Origin: Gyrodactylus bullatarudis
Lineage: Eukaryota > Platyhelminthes > Monogenea > Gyrodactylidea > Gyrodactylidae
NCBI GenBank assembly: GCA_012064415.1
Contig: SSNU01000059.1
Coordinates: 100,340-144,544 of the forward strand
Length of the DNA: 44,205 bases
Direction: 5' to 3'
Positions 29,020 through 37,323 of this stretch are shown one piece after another (position 1 is the stretch's first letter; every line of letters begins with the position of its first letter). The notes beneath the pieces are model-generated. The model was not told where the DNA came from. It made no database searches and saw nothing but the letters and a program-made list of their open reading frames with translations. Made by a program: the position numbers and the translations under genes.

Positions 29020-29162
29020 TTAATCAAATCACGACGTTTACGTTAAATTAAATTTTGAAATTTGGAATTTTCGTTTCTCCAATTATCAGAGAGAATTTTT
29101 TAGATCAGAGAAAAGATTCGAAATCAGCGCAAAAATATTGAATTTTTCATTACCCCCTGTGT
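29020..29162. repeat. Solo right terminus of the CACAGGGGG family
   Basis: CCAATTATCAGAGAGAATTT, AATCAGCGCAAAAATATTGA and the end ATTTTTCATTACCCCCTGTG match the right arm of the element at 19324-20608, with several differences. No left partner was found. Confidence 0.5.
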
Positions 29163-29472
29163 TTATTGAGTGCAATCATTCAAAATAGGTAATAATCACA
29201 ATTCTTAGTAATAGAAATTCATCACGAAGAATTGAATCAGAATAATATTTTTCAATTTTTATCGCTTTTCTCAAACAGCCATTATTATTGCAAGAATTGT
29301 CTAAAAGTAATAATTGCGACTAAAAAGAAGACTTAAATTCATGCCTAAATGATCTAAGCGAAGGGATTATTATTCTTCTATTTATTCAATAAATTATCGT
29401 TAAGAAAAATAAAAAGTCAAAAAGAATTCATTTTGATGTACTCAGAAGTATGATGAAATAAATAGAAAGTAA

Positions 29473-30267
29473 CATCAAAAGGATTTTCATAAAGAAAGGT
29501 GATGCCAGGTCCTTGTTTACTCGTGCTAAACGTATAGTATCTGAGGAAATTTGGGAAGAAGAAAAAGAAAAACTAATGGAAATTTTTATAAAAAATGACT
29601 ACCCCATAAATTTCATCAAGAGTAACTTAGGGTCCATATAAGAGGAACGAAACATCAAACCTAACGAAGAGGAGAAACGAGAAATAAGACTATACATACC
29701 ATTCAAAGGAGATCAGACCAGCTCAATATACAAGAAAAAACTAAAGGAAAGATTCGACAAAACATTCCCAGACAAAATCCTAATAAATATTTTCAAACCA
29801 AACCAAAGATAGACCCATTGAAACAGACTCACGTTGTATTTAAGTTCAAACGTTTTTGCAATTCTGAGTACATAGGACATACCTATCGACGTCTTGAAGA
29901 AAGGACAAATGAACATCTATACACTAGGACGACATCGGTCAGAGAACACCTGGGAGAATGTTCAGAAAAAGTTTCCCCATCAAATTTTGAAATCCTTTAC
30001 AAAGAACCAGGGAAAAATCTGACAGCTCTCAAGACAGCAGAGGCTCTTTTCATTGAAAAAGAAAAGCCAAACTTGTGCGTACATAAAGTAGCTATCAATC
30101 CACTTGTCCTATCTAGAGGAACTTTAAAAACAATAGACACAAATGAAGAGACTAGAGAGAAATTAGCTAATTCCCAACCTTCAACCAGATCCAGACCAAG
30201 AAAAAGGAATATGGTGGAAGGAAACCAAGATCAGAAAAAGATAACCAGATATTTCTCTCAAAATTAA
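29473..30267 (+). pseudogene. Second Penelope-like element, 5'-truncated and broken
   Basis: Two frames. The first, around 29473-29811, encodes the end of a PLE RT region (ARSLFTRAKRIVSEEIWEEE, NDYPINFIKSNLG, IRLYIPFKGDQTSSIYKKKL) with an in-frame TAA at about 29639. The second (29818-30267) encodes a GIY-YIG endonuclease segment (CNSEYIGHTYRRLEERTNEH, VREHLGEC, NFEILYKEP, EALFIEKEKPNLCVHK). A frameshift near 29810 separates them. The sequence differs clearly from the 9.3-kb and 22-kb PLEs, so this is a separate PLE lineage. The 5' RT core is missing. Confidence 0.8.
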
Positions 30268-30551
30268 TACTAATAGAACTCAGATAATTAAACTCGAACC
30301 ATTATTTTTCAAAATCCTGTTTAGCATGGTCTATTCCATTGAAAGGCCGTATACAAATGTACAAAGAACCAGTATACACACGCACATGGTAACTCTCCCA
30401 CCACCAAATGTACTCGCATAATACCAACACCAAGAAAACTACAAAGAAGTACCAAAAGAAGCACACACGCACTCACCTCTAAGGAGGTGAACAAAAAAAG
30501 GGCCAATCAGATCAATTATAATTGATAATTATCATCATTTCTTGTAATTTT
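30268..30551. other. Less AT-rich tail after the PLE remnant
   Basis: Sequence with a different composition (30320-30490, rich in ACACACGCAC and CAAGAAAAC motifs). Probably the 3' untranslated part of the PLE or another inserted fragment. No coding support. Confidence 0.35.
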
Positions 30552-31463
30552 TGTATATGTTACAATCAATGCGGAAACTCCCTTCAGTGTATACACTGAC
30601 CGTCTTATCAGCCTCTCATCATAATATATAATTCTTATCTTGAATGAAGAAAAACTCTGACGATTATATAAAACTCTCGTCTGATAAAATAGGAGGGGTA
30701 GTAACTTACATGCCAACCATAAAGAACATGGTGTACCTAATAATGGTATGAAGATGGTATGGTAATGTATACTAAGTTGCCAAGGCCATGTTCTTTTCCT
30801 TCTTCGTAAGACTGATATTATCAAATAAAGAAAATTAAATATAAAAATAATTAAAAATTTATTAAGTATAAATTTTCTTAAATTTCAGCATTTATTTTCG
30901 CAGCTTAAGGATGAATGGCACTTAGAGTAGCATGTAACAAGGTTTTTTCGACACTTGCACATCCTTGTATTACAGGTAAGATTTGAGAATTTTTAGCATA
31001 ATTCTTTTCATCTAAAATTTGATAGAACCTTTCTTTAGGATTCATAATGAATAATTGAGGGATTTAAATTTTCTTCATTTGATAATGTCAGTCTCACGAA
31101 GAAGACTGGAAAAGCAACATGTCACCATAGTCTTGGCAACTTAGTATACAATAGTTCTTCATACCATTATTAGGTGCTCAGATTCATTTAGATAATTGAC
31201 TTTATTGAACAAATTCAGCTGGACTTAATCTTTATTGTATTCTTATGTTTATTGTAACCTAATATGTATAACTATTTATAACCATATTTACCTATATTGT
31301 ACATATTAATAAAATATTTCTAACAAAAAAAAAGTTATTCATAGTTACAGGGAATCTAGAAACTAAAGGAAGTCTTAAGAATCCCTAAATTTCTAGGGAA
31401 TCTGGAAACTGACGGTCAGTGTATACACTGAGGGGAGTTTCCACATTGATTGTAACATATATA
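30552..31463. repeat. Inverted-repeat unit of about 0.9 kb
   Basis: The outer arms 30552-30603 and 31406-31463 pair (TTCAGTGTATACACTGACCG and its complement, itself palindromic; also GGAAACTCCC/GGGAGTTTCC). Inner arms 30735-30828 and 31077-31180 pair with gaps (ATAATGGTATGAAGA, TATACTAAGTTGCCAAG, AGACTGATATTATCAAAT). The centre contains a possible coding exon. A TTAATAAAATATTTC motif followed by a nine-base A run ends near 31333. Confidence 0.55.
30915..30975 (+). CDS. Possible first coding exon (20 codons, phase 1)
   Basis: ATG at 30915 opens the peptide MALRVACNKVFSTLAHPCIT and meets a consensus 5' splice site, ACAG/GTAAGAT, at 30975/30976. Upstream, TTTCTTAAATTTCAG (ending near 30889) looks like a 3' splice or trans-splice acceptor ahead of the ATG. 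The peptide is hydrophobic and basic with no acidic residue, as in mitochondrial targeting sequences. The unit lies between inverted-repeat arms. No downstream exon was identified, so this rests on three short signals. A chance arrangement is quite possible. Confidence 0.25.
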
Positions 31464-31472
31464 AATCTGGCA

Positions 31473-31521
31473 TGTAAAAGCTGAAGAGTATGCCACGAAA
31501 TAAAGCGCTATTCTTTTAACA
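31473..31521 (+). ncRNA. Hammerhead-ribozyme-like motif with strong stem I
   Basis: TGTAAAAG (stem I, 31473-31480), CTGAAGA core (31481-31487), GTATGCCAC as a two-pair stem II with a 5-base loop (31488-31496), GAAA (31497-31500). Stem III follows as ATA with loop AAGCGC and TAT (31500-31511), then T 31512 as the cleavage-site base and CTTTTAACA (31513-31521) pairing with TGTAAAAG through one bulged A. All core positions fit. The short stem II and U at the cleavage position are the weak points. It lies 10 bp right of the inverted-repeat unit. Confidence 0.5.
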
Positions 31522-31726
31522 AACCTGGCATCGCCTTTCTTTAGGAATTATTCTATTGCTCAGATAAAATCAGAGGTTAATCAACACCTCTCAAACAAAA
31601 AGGATTTTCATTCGATAAGGAATTATTCCTGTTTTCTATTTCCCTGAAAAAATACCGTTAAATTTGAGAAGTGATTCGAATTAAGTCTTTAAAGGGCCTC
31701 GAAAATTATTGACACGCTTATATTAA

Positions 31727-31792
31727 CCCTATTCCCCCTGTTCTGAAAACCGTTTTTTTGTTTTGGCATCAGAGTTCGAAATTATGCCAGGG
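31727..31792. mobile_element. Tiny TTAA-flanked element (CCCT...AGGG)
   Basis: TTAA at 31723-31726 and 31793-31796 bound a 66-bp segment starting CCCT and ending AGGG, the generic piggyBac terminal bases. The inverted match is only a few bases, so this may be chance. Confidence 0.3.
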
Positions 31793-31884
31793 TTAAAATA
31801 TATTATTTTGAAGAAAATTAAATTATTATAGTATGATAAGATAATTTTCATTGCTTAACAATTTGCTCAAAAGTTACCTTGAAA

Positions 31885-32090
31885 CTAAAGCTAGTTGACA
31901 TGAAGATGAGAATTTACTATTTTTATGAATAAACTCAATATTTTTCTAAATCGGAATGAGCTAATAAAATGTGGATATTCGAAAAAATTTCGAAAAAAAT
32001 TCAATCTGACCAAATTCAGGCCAATTTTCCCCTTTTTCCACTTTTGAACCCAAAATTTTTATCGATTCGATGATTCGAATCAGGTTTTAT
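31885..32090 (-). repeat. Foldback family A arm, solo copy
   Basis: Starts CTAAAGCTAGTTGACATGAA. TCGGAATGAGCTAATAAAAT and CAATCTGACCAAATTCAGGC follow, and it ends at ATCGATTCGATGATTCG. No inverted partner follows. Confidence 0.65.
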
Positions 32091-32540
32091 TGTGTAGATA
32101 GATTTTAGAGCTGTAACTACTCAGTCCGTTCGGCTTGAGGGCGGTCGAAATGCTATTTTTAGTATGTTAATAAGCAATGAAATCTGATTAAAATGATGTA
32201 AGGCATACTTTTGTTTAGTTTCTGAAATAATTTTGCTATTTTTCAACATGAGCTATTTTTAGCTCACCAAACAATGTAAACAATACCAAACATACAAATA
32301 AAAAAGCTTTTCTTTCTTATCCATGATAAAAACATCAAATCTCCCAAAAAAATTTCGAACCCGTTGAACCCTGTTACCGTCTATAGGAACGAAGAAAATT
32401 TTTGATTCAAATCGAATATTATTGGATAATTATTTTTAAACTAATGAGAGTAAATCATTGATTTTAATTGGTCTCATCTGATTGGACAAAACAGATCATG
32501 AAAGTATATAAATAGTAATTTGTTTTTTGACAAACTTGTT
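32091..32540. other. AT-rich non-coding DNA
   Basis: No gene supported. It may be the body of the unit that ends in the hammerhead-like motif at 32544. Confidence 0.35.
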
Positions 32541-32543
32541 GTA

Positions 32544-32588
32544 CCACTGAAGAAGGCGTGTGAAGACAATCACCGTCGAAACGTTTGG
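32544..32588 (+). ncRNA. Hammerhead-ribozyme-like motif, best formed copy
   Basis: CCA (32544-32546), CTGAAGA (32547-32553), stem-loop II (32555-32577: GGCG-GTGA pairing with TCAC-CGTC, one bulged T, loop AGACAA), GAAA (32578-32581) with ACGT (32581-32584) as a four-base palindromic stem III, T 32585 as the cleavage-site base, and TGG closing on CCA. One extra A lies between the core and stem II. Tiny palindromic stem III segments suggest dimer formation, as described for Penelope-type hammerheads. No PLE coding sequence is adjacent. Confidence 0.5.
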
Positions 32589-32654
32589 ATGACCATGGCT
32601 GAGAATTCTAATATTGACCTAAGTTTTAGTAAATTTTATTATAAATATTATTAA

Positions 32655-32758
32655 CACTTTTGGTGCCGATGGACATATATTTTTGGCCTAACTTGGTATC
32701 TTCATAGGAAAATTTTGGTTTTTATAAAAATTGTGAAAAAGTCTCGGCACCGAAAGGG
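32655..32758. mobile_element. piggyBac-type MITE, 104 bp
   Basis: TTAA lies directly outside both ends (32651-32654, 32759-32762). The left end CACTTTTGGTGCCGA and the right end TCGGCACCGAAAGGG form an inverted pair, and the right end read inward is CCCTTTCGGTGCCGA, a piggyBac-like terminus. It differs from the ends of the 26.7-kb element, so it belongs to another subfamily. Confidence 0.6.
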
Positions 32759-32762
32759 TTAA

Positions 32763-33222
32763 TCTAATAAACATTGTAATAATAATTAGGTAGATAACCT
32801 TTTTATTATCAATAATCTTAATTTTGCTAATTTTGGAATAAATTTGAAAAATATTCACTAATTTTGCTATAACACCTCAAAAGTGCACTAATTTTGGAAT
32901 TAAAATAAAACATTTTCGAATATAGATATCAATTTTTTTCAAATTAAAGGTTCATTTCTGTAAAAAGAGAACTTTTCTACTGAAGGATGGGAAAATAATC
33001 AATGTTATATTACCAAATTTGAATTGTAAATTTATATTATAAGCAGAAGTTCAACTCAAACTATTGCATAACCATTGTATTATAACATATTATAATAGAA
33101 ATACAACAACTCGTCAAGAGGAAACCCTGTCCACTTGAGTTGTAGTAGTTTTTTCCATTCTGCATAGGTTCTCATTTATAATTAGAGTTAGTGATTTTAT
33201 CAGAGTCTATGAGATTTATTCT
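32763..33222. other. AT-rich non-coding DNA
   Basis: No gene. CTAATTTTGCTA/CTAATTTTGG motifs recur at 32824, 32857 and 32890, a short irregular tandem repeat of about 33 bp. Confidence 0.4.
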
Positions 33223-33850
33223 ATAGTTGGTTGATATGAAGTTGGGAATCAATAATTTTTACGAAAACCTTGATTTTTTTCAGCAAAAATTCGAATATGC
33301 TAAAGATTTTTTGGGTCCTACTCATATTGCTCACTTTTGCGATAAAAAAATTTTTTTCATGAAAAATAAGCTCTAGCTTTGAGCTTAAAATTTTTATTGA
33401 TTCAAAAGTGGGAGGCTGATCAAAGTAGGATTACAGGATCACAATAAGACAAAAAAGCAAACAAATTGAAAAAAGATACACCATTTTCGATTTGTCGAAA
33501 TTTCTTTAATTTTCAAGTATTGAAAATGATCAAAAAAATGAAATTCGACTCACAAATGATAATCAGGTTATGCATCAGAACAGATTCAGCATATTCGGCT
33601 TTCTTGTCTTATTATTATTATGGTCGTGAAAATCAACTCTTACTTCGAAATCAATAAAAAATTTCAGTTCTTAGTTCGAAAAAATTGGATTTTGAAATCG
33701 AAACATGAAAAATGAGCTTATTTTTCATTAAAAAAATTTTTTTCTTCAAAAGTGGGCAACATGTGTTGAATTCTAAAAAATCTTCAACATATTCGAATTT
33801 TTGCTGAAAAAATCGAGGTTTCTGTAAAACTCATATCAATTAACTTTGGC
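33223..33850. mobile_element. Family B foldback element, both arms
   Basis: The left arm starts ATAGTTGGTTGATATGAAGT. The right arm ends AACTCATATCAATTAACTTT. Inside, GATTTTTT, AAAAATTCGAATATG, TTCATGAAAAATAAGCT and GGATCACAATAAGAC have inverted counterparts. The arms are diverged from each other and from other B copies. The 63-codon frame at 33466-33657 spans the centre and has no motif. Confidence 0.55.
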
Positions 33851-34169
33851 TGTATTTATCTCTTTATTATTTAAAGGTAGATAGATAAATTTGTTTGTAT
33901 CCAAGTAACTGAAATAATGCATGCAGAAAGTTAATTACAATTTGATTTTGATATTGAAGACAAATTCAATGAAGCTCTTTATTAGTGAACAATTTAACCT
34001 TCACCCTGGAAATGAAAAAAATGTCATAGAAAAATCAATACAAAATGGGTCCACATGGTATTTTGTGGTGCTTTTTACCTAGTTACTCCTTAAGGATACT
34101 GCAGTTACCATATTAGGCAGGATAAAGACGTGGGTTCAATTTTGAATTTTTTCGTTTTCCGGGGTGATA

Positions 34170-34405
34170 GATGTATAAGTGAAAGAGAAATTCTTCATCA
34201 ATCAATACACCAATAACTATTCCTATAATCTTCAACTACTTTGGCCAATGTGAGCCATTGTTGCTATATATTGGAGAGTTTTGGTCTTTTTCAGCTTTCA
34301 TTTATTCTCATTTCTTAGATTTTTTCTATTTCTTTCATAATTTTAAATTGTTACTTTTATTTATTGTCATTTTTAAAGGGATCCTTTAAGTAATGTACAG
34401 TTTGT
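34170..34405 (+). repeat. 3' end fragment of a Penelope-like element
   Basis: GAAATTCTTCATCAATCA, TATAATCTTCAA, GGCCAATGTGAGC, TTGGAGAGTTTTGGT and TTTTTCAGCT follow the order of 11190-11330, then GATCCTTTAAGTAATGTACA aligns with the hammerhead region. The CTGATGA core itself is lost. Confidence 0.55.
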
Positions 34406-34549
34406 GCTTGACACATCTCCTTCTTGAATTCTAAATTTAATGGAAGTGAAGCTCACAAGTTAAGTATTTCCTAATTCGAAGTAGACTTAAGTGGATTATT
34501 TATTTAATTATTTTTTGGTCATTCATACTAGAAGATAAAAATAAAAACT

Positions 34550-34930
34550 TCTCAATGAATTCGGGAATTTGTGACTTGAAAAAATTTTTTTCATTTTTTC
34601 ATCTGAAAAATTTCTGAAGATATTTTGAAACCAGTTTAAAAAGCACACTTTTACCTTGAGTTGAAAACTTTAATTGATTTCAAGGAATAAGAGGTATCTT
34701 ACGTTACTTTTTAGGATCTTTATTAGACAAGGAAAACAAAAATGGTCGTTGATTTTTTTAGGAATCGATATATATCGTACAATAGTCTATTTTTAAGGAT
34801 AATCCAAGATCAGTTCAAATTGACAAGTCTTTCAAAAATTGGATAGTGATAATTGATTTCTTTGTCTGTTGGCGATCCTATAAAAAATTGTTATTTGATT
34901 CTTCTCAAACCTTGAAATTTACAACTCAAA
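34550..34930. repeat. Strongly diverged family B-like inverted repeat
   Basis: ACCTTGAGTTGAAAACTTTA and TTTTTAGGATCTTTATTAGA on the left, and GGCGATCCTATAAAAAATTG and AAACCTTGAAATTTACAACT on the right, resemble inner B sequences in opposite orientation. Confidence 0.35.
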
Positions 34931-35052
34931 GTTTATAACTTGAAATTTAAAATTTGTGTATAAAAAGTGTAAAACTAATTTGTAATCAGTATAATTTGAA
35001 CAGTTCAATAAAGTACTTCTCAATTTACCCAAGTGGCTCAGTCAAGATTATT

Positions 35053-35328
35053 CTAAATTAATCGAAATTCGAGAAAATTTTTCACTCTAAAATAATTGAA
35101 AAGAAAAGAATTTTCTTTGGAAATCAGTAAAGTTTTTTTTAGTTGCTCATTGCGAAAAAATTTTTTTTTCCTATTTTCTTGAGATTCAACCTTTGATAAA
35201 TGTTCCACGAGCAATTTCCTACTTTGAACGAAGAAAGATTGATCACCAGAAGCTGTCATATCCAATCTTATCAAGTACAGTATTTCCATGAAGTCATATT
35301 CAAGGAAGAGAACTATGATCCTGTTCAT
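35053..35328 (-). CDS. Unidentified open frame, weak BAG-domain-like pattern
   Basis: 91 codons from ATG at 35328. LIRLDMTASGDQSFFVQSRK followed by LLVEHLSKVE has spacing like a BAG domain (L..LD....G.....RK.LV......E), a chaperone-regulating helix bundle. The rest is Lys/Phe-rich. GAACAG just after the ATG could instead be a 3' splice site, making this a last exon. It has little overlap with repeats. The resemblance is slight and I would not name it on this evidence. Confidence 0.2.
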   Translation of the reverse strand: MNRIIVLFLEYDFMEILYLIRLDMTASGDQSFFVQSRKLLVEHLSKVESQENRKKKFFRNEQLKKTLLISKENSFLFNYFRVKNFLEFRLI

Positions 35329-35751
35329 AAAAATATGCTTGGTTTTGTCTCATAAAAAGAGTAGATTTTCCTTTCGCATTATTACTTCATGTAGATGACC
35401 CTGTGGAATGATTCCTACATTTGAAATGTAATCTGCCCTAGAACTTTACTATTCTTTGATCATAAAGAGATAATGAAATTAAGATTTTATTACCTACATG
35501 AAGACACGTTAGCATATCAATTTCACATAATCTTAGGTCATCTTCTTTTTTATGCATCAAATAAAATAACAATAATACAATTTCAAAAAAGACAGTTCTG
35601 CATGCACTAATTCAAAAACACGAAGCGGATTGAAAACATAAGGCGAATAGAGATTTGAGTTCTGATAGGATCTTTCGACAAATTTGGCACTCTACATTTT
35701 CGCATTTTTGCAACTATTTAATTGAATTTCATGCAATAAAAATGATCATCT

Positions 35752-36355
35752 GATTGATTTTGAATGGTTTTCCAGATCTGGACCAATAGCAATACTAAGG
35801 TTTTTGGAAAAAATCGAAGAGACTTTAGACTATCTCAGTACTGAAACGTCTTGAAGAGGAAAAAGCTTGGTTATACACTTATCCACCAGTTATGGTGCTT
35901 GAGAAAGCACACACCCTGTTTTTGACTCTTAAAAACCATTTTTCTTACCATAATCATACTTTTAAGTAGGACAAGTATTTTGAAAATAATCTTTTGGATA
36001 ATATTTTTCATTTTTTCTATTTTTGTTCTCACTTTGTCGAGAAATTTCTCCTGATTCGATCTGGAACAGTAAACCATTGAACTATTGAATTCGTTTGTTA
36101 AGTATGAATAAAATTAAAAATAAAATCTGAAAGTTTGAATGGAGAAATTAATTCATCATCTTAACTTTTGATAATTACACCCTTTACTAATTACTCTCAA
36201 GCCACACAGACTGAGTATTACCAACTACAAAACCCAATTAAAAATCAAGTATTCCTTGGCTGAAAATCCTTTCAAATTCATTTCCCAACTACAGAGCTGA
36301 GTGTTTGCTTTCTTAAGCACCAAAACTGGTGGAGAAGTGTATTCCAATTAAATTA
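35752..36355. repeat. Compound repeat with inverted CCACCAGTT arms
   Basis: ACACTTATCCACCAGTTATG...GCTTGAGAAAGCACAC (35876-35917) is inverted at 36302-36343. The left part shares GACTATCTCAGTACTGAAAC with 17907-17931, including GAAACGTC (35843-35850), but the CTGAAGA core is altered to TCGAAGA (35814-35820). Together this looks like a PLE-type terminal repeat present in both orientations. Confidence 0.45.
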
Positions 36356-37140
36356 AATTTATCTAGTATTTTTTTGAAGAATTTCACTTGGTTTCCTTGC
36401 TACCTGTAGCAATTAAACAGCTATTCAGAAGGTACACTTTTACTGATTCAAGAAAAAAAATTTATCAAAAATATATTAGGTCATGTATTCAAAATACTGT
36501 ATTTGGATAATTCTACTGTTTTTTTTTTGAATCAAGCAAAACACTGTGTGGGTTCTATATGTCCAATCACTAATTTAGATTTTTTCTAACCTAATAAAAT
36601 TGATGGAGAATCATTCTTTTATCTCTTATATGTCATGCGCTTGACAACGTTGGTGGAAAAAATCCGTGTCGGAGAAGAAATACTTTTACTACTTCTATTA
36701 TGCCCCGAATGCATTCTATAGACAATTTAATGGCTGCCATCAAAATGTGAAAACTCAATACCTACTGGCTTAAGAGTATTGTGGATAGGAGCCAGTTGAA
36801 ATAAAATTCCATTTGACCTAAAAGTTCCAGGCGTACATGCATACACAGTAACTAAATGCATGCGATAGAGTTCAGATGAAGATTTTTTCTGTATATCTTT
36901 CGCTGTTGCTCAATGTACACAGTGGTATTGACTAATTTTTTAACACATTTTCTCATATAGTCTCAATTTTATTGTGTACATTCCTGTGAAAGAATAACCT
37001 TTGACCTTTTATAGTAAAGCAGTATTGTAATTGTAAAAAACGAATTATTGTATATCTCATTTCCTTTTTTTACATTCATTCGTTCATTTATGATACACTT
37101 ACTTGATTAGTGGTTAATGCTTGATTTTAAAACAGTTTTC
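36356..37140. other. Non-coding DNA upstream of the protocadherin gene
   Basis: No transposon or gene fragment recognised. It is one of the few stretches free of visible repeat arms, so it may include cis-regulatory sequence or a 5' intron. Confidence 0.4.
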
Positions 37141-37141
37141 T

Positions 37142-37230
37142 ATTGGTTAGCACGTTAGTCTAATCTCATTGGTCAGTTCAAATGGGATGAATAACGTTAG
37201 TGTTAGGCAAATCAGTCAGTTGTTCATTAA
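37142..37230 (+). promoter_or_regulatory. Possible promoter of the protocadherin gene
   Basis: Two ATTGG (inverted CCAAT) boxes at 37142-37146 and 37168-37172 precede AATCAGTCAGTTGTTC near 37210-37225, which contains two TCAGT initiator-like sequences about 100 bp before the ATG. The motifs are short and common, so this is tentative. Confidence 0.25.
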
Positions 37231-37323
37231 CCATTTGAATTGAATATTTATCCCTTCAAATGCAAACGCGATGATAATCGTGAGGATAATTTTTTTTTGA
37301 AATTATGAATTAGAAAAATACAG

